Positions 34,376-43,496 of a DNA stretch of 64,000 bases are shown one piece after another. Position 1 is the first letter of the stretch. Every line of letters starts with the position of its first letter. The translations under genes were made by a program, and so were the position numbers. Source of the DNA: Spirosoma arboris. Lineage in GTDB: Bacteria; Bacteroidota; Bacteroidia; Cytophagales; Spirosomataceae. The notes below the pieces were generated by a model. The model was not told the origin of the DNA, searched no databases, and saw nothing but the letters and a program-made list of their open reading frames with translations. The stretch is from the NCBI RefSeq assembly GCF_009754945.1, contig NZ_WPIN01000003.1, positions 248,001-312,000 on the forward strand, written 5' to 3'.

Positions 34376-35476
34376 TTACTCCAATACCGACGGCAACGTA
34401 ACTATTACTGACGTTTCTCCGGTAAGCTGGCTTTCAATCACTAGTGATCCTTTATTGAGGGCTAACAGCTTTTTTACAATCGCCAGGCCGAGTCCCGACC
34501 CTTGTTGCTCATACGTCTTCCGGTCGAATTGCATATAAGGTGCAATGCGGGCAATATCTTCTGGTTTAAATAGTTGCCCATGATTCGAAATGCGGAGTTG
34601 GTACGTCAATTCTCCTTGATGACCACTTATCTGAACGGGTTGTGTGCCATCCGAAAACTTATGTGCATTGTCAACCAGCTCCTCGATAACGGTTCCTAAG
34701 CTTGTTTCGGAAAGAGTAACGTGTGCCCTCTCAATCTCAAGTCGACAAGTTAAGGGCTGATCTTGCCGATCATTTACCTTTTGAATATGCTGCTTCACCA
34801 CATTCGTATCAATCCATGAACTACCGGTGGAAAAAAAGGTGAAGGCAGATGGCAATGTGTCAACCTGATGCAACTCCTCCAGTAACCTCAGGTTATCTAA
34901 CGACCGTTTTAAGCGTAGGCTTGCCGATTTAATCATGGCCAGCATAGAAAGGCGATCACTCTGATCAAATTCGTCAGAATGATCCATCAGTAACGAAACG
35001 AAGCCAAGGATACAGGTCAGCGGGGTATTATATTCATGACTGGATACGCTGTTGATGGTTCGGCGGAGGTCTCCTAAGCGGCTTTGCAAGTCGGCTTCCC
35101 GCTGAGCTTCACGCTGAAGTCGACTTTCGATACTCTGTAGCAAGCTATCCAGCGTGAATGGTTTGGTCAGGTAATCATCGGCTCCAAGGACCATTCCCCG
35201 ACGCAGATCTGTTTCTTCGGTTTTGGCCGTCAGAAAAATAAACGGAACGGTTGCTAACGAGCGGTTATTCCTAATGGCTTCCAGCAATTGATAACCATCC
35301 ATTTCCGGCATCCTGATATCACACAGAATTAGATCGGGCAGGTATACGATAGCCTGGAGAAGACCTTCCCGACCGTTGGGAGCCGTTGCCACGGCGTAGC
35401 CTTTCAAGGTTAGTAAAGCCGCTACATTTTCCCGGATGTGGGTTTCGTCTTCAATGACTAAGATTTTAGGAGCCAT
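34376..35476 (-). CDS. Receiver-histidine kinase protein (REC-HisKA-HATPase)
   Basis: From ATG 35476 the protein has 366 residues. An upstream in-frame start at 35596 would overlap the kinase gene and adds non-conserved sequence. Residues 1-122 are a receiver domain (ILVIEDETHIREN, phospho-acceptor in LILCDIRMPEMDGYQLL, DDYLTKPFT). A short coiled coil leads to a HisKA-like helix with SSHEYNTPLTCI (His near residue 149), then HATPase_c with ELVDNAHKFSDG and GSGLGLAIVKKLLAL. The order REC before kinase is inverted relative to classical hybrids. It lies 49 bp downstream of the multi-PAS kinase and is probably its partner. Confidence 0.88.
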   Translation of the reverse strand: MAPKILVIEDETHIRENVAALLTLKGYAVATAPNGREGLLQAIVYLPDLILCDIRMPEMDGYQLLEAIRNNRSLATVPFIFLTAKTEETDLRRGMVLGADDYLTKPFTLDSLLQSIESRLQREAQREADLQSRLGDLRRTINSVSSHEYNTPLTCILGFVSLLMDHSDEFDQSDRLSMLAMIKSASLRLKRSLDNLRLLEELHQVDTLPSAFTFFSTGSSWIDTNVVKQHIQKVNDRQDQPLTCRLEIERAHVTLSETSLGTVIEELVDNAHKFSDGTQPVQISGHQGELTYQLRISNHGQLFKPEDIARIAPYMQFDRKTYEQQGSGLGLAIVKKLLALNKGSLVIESQLTGETSVIVTLPSVLE

Positions 35477-35525
35477 ACAGTTTAGTGAGTGAAAAGAGGC
35501 AGGAATGGATAGATAAAACGTACGA

Positions 35526-38500
35526 TTAGTTGAGCACCTGGCGGTTTGGCTGAATTGGTAATACGATGGTGAACGTAGTTCCGACATGCTCTTCACTCTG
35601 AACGGTCAATCGCCCCCCATGAAGCGCTATAAATTGCCGGGCAATAACCAGGCCCAGGCCCGTACCAGGGATGGCTGCCGTATTACGCGCCCGAAAAAAT
35701 GTCTGAAATAAAGTTGGAAGATCAATGGCCGGTATGCCGATACCTTCATCAATGATCTGAATGACCACATCACTTTCTTGAAATCGGATCGTTAACTGAG
35801 GGTCAGTTTCCGAGAATTTAAAGGCATTGGAGAGCAAATTGATTAGTACATGGCCCATCAGTTTTTCTTCGAAGTAAATAGGGCAAGGTGTCCCCTGAAC
35901 TGAAATGCGAACGATTCGCTGATCTACTTGATGGCTAAAATGAGTAGCAATAACTTGTTGACAGAGCGCCAGTAAATCGCCCCATTCGGGATTGAATGCA
36001 ATTTTGCCCGCTTCAATCTTACCAATACTGAGTATGTCTGAGAGTAACTCATTGACATTCTGAATCTGCTCGCGGATTACACCCAGATAGTTTTGAATAA
36101 TCGGTCGGGCACTTTCTGGTGGGTGGTCGAGGTACAGATCAATCAAATCTACACTCGTTTGAATCGTGGTCAGGGGAGTTCGGAACTCATGGGATGCCGT
36201 AGAGACGAACTGCGACTTAAGTTGATTGAGTTCCTGCTCCCGTTGTAATGATTGTTGTAAGACTAATTCTTTCTCTTTCTGACTGGTGATGTCATTCGCA
36301 ATGCCGATGTAACGCAGCGGGACACCCCGATTATCGTTCATAATGAACGTTCGAACTTGTAGCCACCGAATAGACTGGTGTGTACCCTGCACGCGACACT
36401 GAACGGTTACTTCCTGCCCTTGTCGATATTTTTCAAATTCAGCCATTACCCGAGAGCGATCTTCGTCCAGAATCGTATCCAGAAACGATCTCGCTCCACT
36501 TGTATCGTTCGGGGAAGCTATTCCAAAAACCCGTTCATAAGCCGGATTGATATATAACAACTCAAACGGCTGCACTGAATGAATCCAAAAAACCTCATCA
36601 ACATTCTCGGCAATCTCCCGAAACCGCTGTTCGCTTTCTCGAAGAGCTTCTTCGGCCTGCTTCTGCTCGGTTATATCCCGTGCCGATGCATACACGAAGT
36701 CCTCAAATCGATTGGCACGCCATTGGATCAGCCGGTAACTGCCATCTTTGTGCCGATACCGATTGACGAACCCATCAATGAGCGATTGCTGATAGATCAG
36801 CGATGACTCTGTCTGGTCGTCGGGATGAATCCATTTAACGAGGGGTTGTCCTTCCAATTCATCCACCTGATAGCCTAGTGTCTGAGTCCAGGCCCGGTTC
36901 ACTTTCAAGAAGATTCCATCCCCAGTCGTGATACAATATAGGTCTAGGGCACCTTCAAAGAAAATAGTCAACTCCCGACTTTTTTCCTGTAACTCCCGTT
37001 CAGCCGCCTTGAGCGATGAAATATCGGTTGCCATTCCTACATAGCCCGTAATTGTTCCTGCTTCATCCTGTAACGTGCTGGTCGTTAACAGAACAGGCAC
37101 CTGCTTCCCATTTTTGCCTTCGAGCAGACATTCCATCTGAAAATAGTCTTGCTTCTGCAGAATCGGTTGCATTAAAAACGGAGGAGTCGAACCTAATCGG
37201 GCCGCCTGATAGGAAAGTATGGGGACCGCCGATGCAGAAGGGTCAAACCGGGCCTGAGGATGCCTTCCGATGAGTTCATCTGCTCCATAGCCTAGCACCT
37301 GCTCAACTGCTGGGTTTGCCGATAAAACTACCCCCTGGATATCGGTTGAAATAATAGCCTGACCAGCGTGCTTGAGAATGGCATTTTGCAACCTTGATAG
37401 TTGACTGATTGCCTGGGTCCGTTCGGCAACCCGCTGTTCGAGTTGCTCGGTATGCTGCTGGAGCTGTTCATGGAGGAGTTGCTCCCCTAAAACAATCGCT
37501 AACTGACTGCCTACTTCCTGGGCAATCTGCAAGTATTCTGCCGTAAAAAAATGAGGTGTGTAGGCCATCAGCACGAAAGCACCTATATATTGCTGCTGGC
37601 TGAATAGAGGCACAACAATCATAGACCGGCATTCCTGATCATACGAAGCCAGTTCTGCCGGAATGTCCTGCGGAGTGTCGAGTATGTTATCAACCACAAT
37701 TGGCTGTTCATTCAGGAGCGGCTCGATTTTGAAGAGGTCGACGGGTAGTGACGAACTGACCCGAACAGTCATTTCTTTATCGTCTATCCAGCTTTTGGCC
37801 CCTGCCAGACCAGTTGCCTCGTCAAACCGAAACACGACTAGCCGCTCACAGGGCACCAATTGTTGTGTATGCCTTAAGGCCGTTGCCTTTGGGCCTTGTG
37901 CAGTCAGATTTCGGTTGAGCAGTGCCCGTTCAATGGCCTGCAATCCCTGGAGCCGCTGGTTAGTCCGTGTCAGAGCCTCATTGACCTCGTGGAGTTGTTC
38001 ATTTTTTTGTTGAAATAGACAAGCCTGTTCCAACTGGGTTTGTTGTTGCCGTCTGAGCAGTGTGTTATCCAAATACGTTAATAACACCCCGTCCTCTGTT
38101 TGGGCCATATGCCCTTCTAACCACAGGTCAACTCCATTAATATGATACAGTGTTTGATAGTGTTTGGGAATTCCGGTATGCAACACTTCTTTTAATCGTC
38201 CGAAAGTACCCTGTTCCAGCGCAGCGGGATAGGCTTCCAACAGGTTGTGGTTGAGGAGCTGATCGACCGACAAACCAATGGTGCGAGCGTTAGCCGGGTT
38301 GGTTAACTCATATCGGAAGTCGATAACTTCGCCATCTTCCTGACGAACCGGATGAAACAGCGCCAAGCCTACCGGTAATTGCTCGACAATATTTTGTAAT
38401 AGCTGCGTTTGTCGCTCCAGTGCCTGCTGAGCCTGTTTGGACTCGGTAATATCTACCGCTGTAATGACTAAGCCGTCGTACTTTTTACTAACCGACACAT

Positions 38501-38825
38501 CAACCCACCGGATGAGATCCCCAATTGGATGTTGCCTTTCGAAGCGTTGGGTATTGCCCGTTTCCCACGCCTGTCTATAGCGATTAAAGATGCCAGAATC
38601 GACAAAACTGGGAAAAAGCGTAAGCATGGTCATCTGGCCAAATTCGTCTGGACTCAATGCCGACAGTTGATGGGCCATACGATTACCCCAGACGTAGCGA
38701 AAGTCCGTTACCTGACCCTGTTGAAGGATAGGCTGGCAGTACAACACCGCGATCGGAATTACTTCCTGAAAACTTTCTAGTTGCTGAGCCCGAAAGCGTT
38801 CGTCAAGAAAAGACTTATCCATCAC
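35526..38825 (-). CDS. Multi-PAS/GAF sensor histidine kinase
   Basis: The 1099-residue protein has no transmembrane segment, so it is cytosolic. Domains in order: PAS (about 20-130), PAS (about 140-255), coiled coil (about 260-295), GAF (about 300-450), coiled coil with Gln/Glu repeats (about 450-475), PAS (about 480-600), PAS (about 610-725), PAS (about 735-855), HisKA with STASHEFRTPLTTI (about 870-885), and HATPase_c with NLLSNAFKFSE, DEGIGIP and GTGLGLVIARQFIALHGG. Five PAS domains and one GAF domain suggest integration of several signals such as redox, light or small ligands; no cofactor ligand can be assigned by eye. Its downstream neighbour is the REC-kinase protein. Confidence 0.93.
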   Translation of the reverse strand: MMDKSFLDERFRAQQLESFQEVIPIAVLYCQPILQQGQVTDFRYVWGNRMAHQLSALSPDEFGQMTMLTLFPSFVDSGIFNRYRQAWETGNTQRFERQHPIGDLIRWVDVSVSKKYDGLVITAVDITESKQAQQALERQTQLLQNIVEQLPVGLALFHPVRQEDGEVIDFRYELTNPANARTIGLSVDQLLNHNLLEAYPAALEQGTFGRLKEVLHTGIPKHYQTLYHINGVDLWLEGHMAQTEDGVLLTYLDNTLLRRQQQTQLEQACLFQQKNEQLHEVNEALTRTNQRLQGLQAIERALLNRNLTAQGPKATALRHTQQLVPCERLVVFRFDEATGLAGAKSWIDDKEMTVRVSSSLPVDLFKIEPLLNEQPIVVDNILDTPQDIPAELASYDQECRSMIVVPLFSQQQYIGAFVLMAYTPHFFTAEYLQIAQEVGSQLAIVLGEQLLHEQLQQHTEQLEQRVAERTQAISQLSRLQNAILKHAGQAIISTDIQGVVLSANPAVEQVLGYGADELIGRHPQARFDPSASAVPILSYQAARLGSTPPFLMQPILQKQDYFQMECLLEGKNGKQVPVLLTTSTLQDEAGTITGYVGMATDISSLKAAERELQEKSRELTIFFEGALDLYCITTGDGIFLKVNRAWTQTLGYQVDELEGQPLVKWIHPDDQTESSLIYQQSLIDGFVNRYRHKDGSYRLIQWRANRFEDFVYASARDITEQKQAEEALRESEQRFREIAENVDEVFWIHSVQPFELLYINPAYERVFGIASPNDTSGARSFLDTILDEDRSRVMAEFEKYRQGQEVTVQCRVQGTHQSIRWLQVRTFIMNDNRGVPLRYIGIANDITSQKEKELVLQQSLQREQELNQLKSQFVSTASHEFRTPLTTIQTSVDLIDLYLDHPPESARPIIQNYLGVIREQIQNVNELLSDILSIGKIEAGKIAFNPEWGDLLALCQQVIATHFSHQVDQRIVRISVQGTPCPIYFEEKLMGHVLINLLSNAFKFSETDPQLTIRFQESDVVIQIIDEGIGIPAIDLPTLFQTFFRARNTAAIPGTGLGLVIARQFIALHGGRLTVQSEEHVGTTFTIVLPIQPNRQVLN

Positions 38826-39351
38826 TAATCAGTCATTTATGTATCTTATTGCTGACCTAACTTGATTCATTCCTGTCCAGGTGCAACGAGTAAGTCATGT
38901 GCATACTACCTCCGATCAAAGTGATTTCACGAACGAACTCTTGTCCTGTCAGAGCAGAGTTACCTTGTTAACCCAAACGAGACAGATTTCTAATGTAGCA
39001 GCAGCCATTGGTCTGTATAATTGATAAAAAAGGGCGTCCATTATAGCAATTTACTTACTTATAAGTAAGTAAATTGCAAAAAGTCTTTCCATACAGCATA
39101 ATATTATTTTAGTAACAAGTAAGACATAAAATTAACAATACGTATATTTATATATAAAAACTTACCCAGTATCTTTACTATATATCTAGTTAGCTGGTCT
39201 TACAGCGCCATGACGATTCCGCTCCCCCACGGTTGTTTTTAACCTTATTCCCTTGCCGTTCTCCAGGTCAAAATTTGCCAGTAGAGGTGTGCGCACTAAA
39301 GTGACAATCATAAATTAATTAAGTCCAAAGCAATAAGGTGCAAAACCAATT
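38826..39351. other. Intergenic region (526 bp) with a perfect palindrome
   Basis: No coding frame is convincing. It must contain the promoter of the multi-PAS kinase (-). It holds the palindrome annotated at 39046-39077 and is very AT-rich from about 39100 to 39190. Confidence 0.5.
39046..39077. promoter_or_regulatory. Perfect 32-bp palindrome (candidate operator)
   Basis: Each half is 16 bases (GCAATTTACTTACTTA and its complement) with no spacer, the centre lying between 39061 and 39062. Within each half TTAC is repeated (TTACTTAC). Lack of a loop makes it unlikely to be a terminator and more like a dimer-binding site. It lies 220 bp upstream of the kinase start and 274 bp before the small gene at 39352. 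Confidence 0.6.
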
Positions 39352-39678
39352 TTGGTTATGCACCTTAACCCACCCGGCGTAATTGTAAGTCTAGCGTTTT
39401 ACCTTCCTATGTCGACACTTCTCCCAACTTCTAATCTTGTTTCCAGCTTTCTTGCCGTCTTCAACCTGAACGAAATGCCAGGCGTTGTAGCGTTTGACAA
39501 TGCCGCAGAAGCTATTGAATTTTTAGAATCTGGATCAGGTATAGATGAACTTTTGCCCTTAGGCGTTGTTGGCTGGGATGCTTATAATCACAAGGCTAAA
39601 GGTATCTATTGGCAATATAACGCGTCTGTTTCCTATACAGAGATATTGACAAGTGCTTTTCAGGGGTTTCAACACTAG
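39352..39678 (+). CDS. Hypothetical protein, up to 108 residues
   Basis: The frame opens with an ATG two codons before 39358 and has an alternative start at 39409 (MSTLLPTSNLVSS, 89 residues). The core FDNAAEAIEFLESGSGIDEL and IYWQYNASVSYTEILTSAF looks like a real folded protein, but no family is recognised. The shorter start seems more natural because the longer N-terminus is unconserved-looking. It is convergent with the ECF sigma gene at 39728. Confidence 0.45.
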   Translation: MVMHLNPPGVIVSLAFYLPMSTLLPTSNLVSSFLAVFNLNEMPGVVAFDNAAEAIEFLESGSGIDELLPLGVVGWDAYNHKAKGIYWQYNASVSYTEILTSAFQGFQH

Positions 39679-39727
39679 AGGAGAATCATAGCCAAGTTCA
39701 TCGAAGATAAGTCGCTCACTCAGTTTG

Positions 39728-40288
39728 TTAACTACTCCCCATACGATAGTGGCGAATGTCGTGACTAAATGATTGCTTTAGCTGACGCAAGGCCATACGA
39801 TACCGCGTTTTTACAGTCCCCAACGGTATTTGCAACTCATCAGCCACCTCTTGATTGGTATAGTCCCGGAAGTACAGTAAATCAACGACTTGACGATACT
39901 TAGGTTCTAAGCTGCTGGTAATTGACTGATTTAACATGCCCTCAGAAAGAGTGGGACTCGTAAGCCCATCCGACCGTTCATAGATATACGTCGTGGCTAT
40001 TGCTCTAACTTTTCGAGTTCTCAACTCATCCAGAGCCAGGCGCTTTGTAATGGTCAGCAACCAGGTAAACAGGCGCCCTTGACTAGCATCATAGTTGTGG
40101 ATGTTTGACCAAACTTTAATAAAAGCATCCTGAAGCAAATCTTCTGCCTGCTGGTGGTCTTTTACCATGCGCAAAAGTACACCAAACATAGCTGGAGAGT
40201 ACGAATCGTACAAGAAGGAAAAAGCAGTGGGAAGTTTAGCCTTAAGATCCTGAACCAGATTAATTTCAGTTTTTGGAATGGGCAACAT
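39728..40288 (-). CDS. ECF-type RNA polymerase sigma factor
   Basis: The 186-residue sigma factor has region 2 (AFSFLYDSYSPAMFGVLLRM, then AEDLLQDAFIKVWSNIHNYD) and region 4 (LEPKYRQVVDLLYFRDYTNQEVADELQIPLGTVKTR, seen as two adjacent blocks). GRLFTWLLTITKRLALDELR matches SigK-like ECF factors rather than the FecI-like factor at 29731. No anti-sigma gene lies next to it, so control is unknown. It is divergent from a LytTR-only gene, 248 bp apart, repeating the arrangement at 29.7-31.0 kb. Confidence 0.92.
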   Translation of the reverse strand: MLPIPKTEINLVQDLKAKLPTAFSFLYDSYSPAMFGVLLRMVKDHQQAEDLLQDAFIKVWSNIHNYDASQGRLFTWLLTITKRLALDELRTRKVRAIATTYIYERSDGLTSPTLSEGMLNQSITSSLEPKYRQVVDLLYFRDYTNQEVADELQIPLGTVKTRYRMALRQLKQSFSHDIRHYRMGSS

Positions 40289-40502
40289 GTTTAAAGTAGG
40301 TGAGTCATGAGTGATTGCAGGTTATTCATTAACTTACCCAATCTCAGAATGTTACCATTTATTTTAGAAAACTTTTTCTAACCTATTAAGCGTTTATATG
40401 TACAAATCGGCAAATTTTGTTTAATTCGTAAATTAAAAACAAATTAAAAAACCATTAGATTAATTTAATATCGAACAAACTTATAAATAGGACGATACAT
40501 GA

Positions 40503-40510
40503 TATTTTTG
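40503..40510 (+). promoter_or_regulatory. -7 promoter element before the second LytTR gene
   Basis: TATTTTTG at 40503-40510 fits TAnnTTTG, 26 bp before the ATG. No TTTG or TTG is present 19-21 bp further up, so it may need an activator or be weak. Confidence 0.35.
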
Positions 40511-40536
40511 GTTTTCCACTCCTGTCATCATCCCTT

Positions 40537-40935
40537 ATGAAGCGATTAGACGCTGCGCAAGTGCAGCACAAGTTTGACCCCGAAAAAGTCCTCTATTTGA
40601 TCGGGGATGTTAACTACTGCACGGTGTTTCTGCTTAATGGCAAGACCGTTTTAACCAGTCGGACGCTGAAATGGTACAGTGACCGGTGGCAACAATTTAT
40701 GCGTGTTCACAAGGGTAGCTTAGTTAACCCAGAGCATATTTATAGCTGTGTCGTGGTTTCTTCTTACCTGGCGCACCTGATTATGCGGAACGGAGCTCGC
40801 CTTGCCATCAGCCGAAGACGGGTTAGTGAAGTAGTCGCCCAATTGGGTATCGACTTACCGAAGGCGCCTGGTATAAGCACGCATGTGATTAAACCAGAAT
40901 GGAGTTCCTTCGTACCTGCTCACGCCGTTGCTTAA
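40537..40935 (+). CDS. LytTR-only DNA-binding protein
   Basis: The 132-residue product is one LytTR domain plus a 30-residue tail: VLYLIGDVNYCTVFLLNGK, then SRTLKWYSDRWQQFMRVHKGSLVNPEHI, then IMRNGARLAISRRRVSEVV. It is a diverged paralogue of the protein at 30682, sharing the LKWY, RxxKxxxxNP and AxSRRR positions. It has no receiver or membrane domain. Its divergent neighbour is an ECF sigma factor gene, as for the paralogue. Confidence 0.86.
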   Translation: MKRLDAAQVQHKFDPEKVLYLIGDVNYCTVFLLNGKTVLTSRTLKWYSDRWQQFMRVHKGSLVNPEHIYSCVVVSSYLAHLIMRNGARLAISRRRVSEVVAQLGIDLPKAPGISTHVIKPEWSSFVPAHAVA

Positions 40936-41351
40936 GCTAAGATGGAAGGTTTTTACTGCCATTTGCTGTACGTCCAAATCCACTAGCGGTTATGTCACCT
41001 TTTTTTAACTGAGTCTCATCTAGCTTTTCATAGTCAATCAATTTTAGTTTACAGTTACTACAAAATTGTAGTATTAATGACTTTAATTGTATCTTTTAGC
41101 CATCCGGTTGTGTATGTGGTAACTACTGGATACTTTCGAATTGTTCATACCTTCTCATTGAAAGGATTATCCCGGTTGGCTACTGCTGATCGGGATTTTC
41201 AATTTGCTTACCTACTCATTCTGATTGCCATGCAGAGTATTGTCTTTTATTTTGTGAGTTTTTTTCAACAATTAGATACATTTGATCGCCGAATAATTAT
41301 TTTTTCGTCAATTTAATGTTTATCATTTCTTCCTAACCTTTATTTGAGAAG
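40936..41351. other. Intergenic region (416 bp)
   Basis: A frame at 41077-41316 (79 codons) is the only candidate; it is hydrophobic in patches but has no recognisable motif and no clear promoter, so I did not call it. Otherwise the region is AT-rich without visible repeats. Confidence 0.4.
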
Positions 41352-41525
41352 ATGAAAAACAAACTCTTTCGCATCCTAAGCGTGGTTTCTCTGTTGATTT
41401 CTGTTCTACTTATAGGCACTTCTTTTTATTTTCCCTTCAAGAGCCGTTATGTACTCTTGTGTTTTCTTAGCTCACTGATTTTCACTGGACTTGGACTTTA
41501 CCTATCCAAAAAGTCGGCTGATTAA
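41352..41525 (+). CDS. Small two-helix membrane protein (57 residues)
   Basis: A short gene from ATG 41352 to TAA 41525. It encodes two transmembrane helices (LFRILSVVSLLISVLLIGTS and YVLLCFLSSLIFTGLGLYL) joined by a short basic turn (FKSRY), with a charged start and end. A purine-rich stretch TTGAGAAG lies just before the ATG, and a hairpin follows the gene. No family recognised. Inner-membrane location is likely. Confidence 0.5.
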   Translation: MKNKLFRILSVVSLLISVLLIGTSFYFPFKSRYVLLCFLSSLIFTGLGLYLSKKSAD

Positions 41526-41553
41526 TGATTTCCCCGATCATACAAAAACAAAG

Positions 41554-41580
41554 CGAGCGGCCCATTAAATAGACCGCTCG
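41554..41580. terminator. Hairpin between convergent small genes
   Basis: CGAGCGG (41554-41560) pairs with CCGCTCG (41574-41580) around a 13-base loop. It lies between the plus-strand two-helix gene and the minus-strand gene ending at 41622. There is no T-tract, so termination efficiency is uncertain. Confidence 0.5.
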
Positions 41581-41621
41581 GGATATACGTTCAAAGGCAA
41601 TTCCACTTTGCCCTTACGCCA

Positions 41622-41930
41622 TTAAGAGACTAAATTTCTTCTGCGTAAAATGCGTCTAAGTTCATGTCCCAGAGATATGAGAATGACTGCAACAATGAGT
41701 AGACCATAGAAAGCGGGTGCTAGCCAGAGCGGCAGACTGACCCACCACCAAGACCAATCCAGCATTTCGGTTTGTTTAAAAAGCGCCAGCAGCAAAAATA
41801 CGCTGATCAGAACGGTGGTTAGTGTTACTTTAGGGCGGACAGAGGCTTGCTTTTCGACATACAGGTCAGCATCATAGACTTGTAGTTCTTTTGTAGTTTT
41901 CAAATCGGACGGATAGATGGTCATAAACAT
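41622..41930 (-). CDS. Small two-helix membrane protein, Fragile-X-F-like motif
   Basis: The 102-residue product has a cytosolic N-terminus (about 35 residues) and two transmembrane helices (VTLTTVLISVFLLLALF and LAPAFYGLLIVAVILISLG) separated by the tryptophan-rich turn WSWWWVSLPLW. That turn is the hallmark of small bacterial proteins annotated as transmembrane Fragile-X-F proteins. The tail is basic (RRILRRRN). Function unknown. The motif similarity is what I see; family membership needs a profile search. Confidence 0.6.
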   Translation of the reverse strand: MFMTIYPSDLKTTKELQVYDADLYVEKQASVRPKVTLTTVLISVFLLLALFKQTEMLDWSWWWVSLPLWLAPAFYGLLIVAVILISLGHELRRILRRRNLVS

Positions 41931-42218
41931 TCATTTTATGGGTGTATATTCAGAAAGTTAACTTACACGTGAAATAGGATCACTAACAGCATCTACGGTC
42001 TTGCAATCTATAAAAACTATAGTCCAGAGGCCCATTCATGATTTCTTAATGAAAGGAATCATGAATAAATCCGGTTGATTGCCAAACACACCTGTCAAAT
42101 TGGGCTCAGCAAATGGACGGCGGGATTTACGAATGACTTGACCCTGTAAAGGCCAGCGGAGTTGCTTCAAAAGATAAAATTTTCAAGCTGCATAGTTAAA
42201 ACGGATGTAGGTCAATCA

Positions 42219-42602
42219 TCATCCAATTGCTGAATCATCATCCAGTACATAACCCCACTGCTTCACTTGCAGGAGCAACTTACTCATGGTATCAGGCTCA
42301 GGTTCGCTGTAGAGAAAATTAAGCCAGAACGTATAGAAATCAGCGAACTGATTACCTCGACCAATAAAGGTCTGACTTAATTCACCCAGATGCTGTTGAC
42401 TAATGTCCTCAATAGGTTTCGCCCAGGGGTTTTCTCCTGTTTCGGCCACAAAAATGGATCGTAATTCAGCAACTAAATTTGGAATGGCTTCCTGGATGCA
42501 ATTAGTCCGAATCCTTTCTGGCAACTCTATGATCTGAGCATGGACCAGATTATCCAGTGTATTAGCCAACTGGCCTACTCGTAACACGTTTTTAGTTTTC
42601 AT
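42219..42602 (-). CDS. Hypothetical protein, 127 residues
   Basis: A soluble, mainly helical product (LRVGQLANTLDNLVHAQII at the start; QFADFYTFWLNFLYSEPEPD near the middle). No recognised motif or signal peptide. The frame is intact with ordinary composition. It is monocistronic, with nothing identifiable in the 288 bp downstream. Confidence 0.55.
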   Translation of the reverse strand: MKTKNVLRVGQLANTLDNLVHAQIIELPERIRTNCIQEAIPNLVAELRSIFVAETGENPWAKPIEDISQQHLGELSQTFIGRGNQFADFYTFWLNFLYSEPEPDTMSKLLLQVKQWGYVLDDDSAIG

Positions 42603-42815
42603 TATTAAAGGTATGGTTTAATTAAAGAGGGGTCAGGGCAATACAGGGAAGGAGTTACTGTTGAAATTAGCTACTCATAATCAAACAACTAAGCGATTAA
42701 AAGTTTTATTTATTATCCGGCGAAATATACGTTTATGTGTTTGATCAAATGAAGTAAACATATGTATATTCACTCGGCACAATCCTATTGTCAAGCCTTA
42801 CTACAAAAGCATACT

Positions 42816-43451
42816 ATGACGGGAATTATCCATTTTGAGACATTTCTACTAACGGGAATTTTGTTAAACTTAACACCTGGAAATGACACAATTTTCATAC
42901 TAACAAGAAGCATTAGTCAGGGTAAAAAAGCAGGAATTGTCTCAGCATTAGGCATTGGGACGGGGAGTATTATTCACACTGTTTTGGCTGCGTATGGGAT
43001 TTCCATAATCATTGCAAAATCTATCTTACTATTTACGATCGTCAAATATGCCGGAGCTGTTTACTTGCTCTACATGGGTTATAACATGTTGACAGATAAA
43101 CGTCCATTAACTACAAGTACTATAGCAGAAACTAAAACCACAGATTACTATAAAATTTATAGATCTGGAATTATTACCAATGTTTTAAATCCCAAAGTTG
43201 CTTTATTTTTTATTGCTTTCCTCCCTCAATTTATTGACCCAACTGTTCAAAACACCATTTTACCTTTTCTTATATTAGGAATAACGTTCATTACAACAGG
43301 AACAATTTGGTGCTTAGTATTAGCAACTTTTTCTTCCGTAATTTTCACTAAGCTTGCAGGAAATAAAAAAGTCGCATCTTACATAAATAAAATTTGTGGA
43401 GTTTCCTTGATTGGTCTCGGCATAAAAGTAGCGTTAACTGACAGAAGGTAG
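42816..43451 (+). CDS. LysE/RhtB family amino-acid exporter
   Basis: From ATG 42816 the protein has 211 residues, the usual size for the family; a start at 42762 would add 18 non-conserved residues. Six transmembrane helices are visible. The family signature is LLNLTPGNDTIFILTRSISQ (near residue 15) with GKKAGIVSALGIGTG, followed later by GIITNVLNPKVALFFIAFLPQF. These proteins export amino acids or homoserine lactones across the inner membrane. The DNA here is AT-richer than the average of the window. The crp/fnr-like gene follows in the same direction 45 bp later. Confidence 0.9.
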   Translation: MTGIIHFETFLLTGILLNLTPGNDTIFILTRSISQGKKAGIVSALGIGTGSIIHTVLAAYGISIIIAKSILLFTIVKYAGAVYLLYMGYNMLTDKRPLTTSTIAETKTTDYYKIYRSGIITNVLNPKVALFFIAFLPQFIDPTVQNTILPFLILGITFITTGTIWCLVLATFSSVIFTKLAGNKKVASYINKICGVSLIGLGIKVALTDRR

Positions 43452-43496
43452 TAAGTTAATAGCCAATCGCATTTTCTTAGTATAGATTACCCTCTT

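Noticed and set aside
35477..35596. Longer start for the REC-kinase gene
   Set aside because: It overlaps the end of the multi-PAS kinase gene and adds 40 residues that do not belong to a receiver domain.
41077..41316. 79-codon plus-strand frame
   Set aside because: Patchy hydrophobic sequence with no motif, no promoter and no partner. It cannot be separated from a chance frame.
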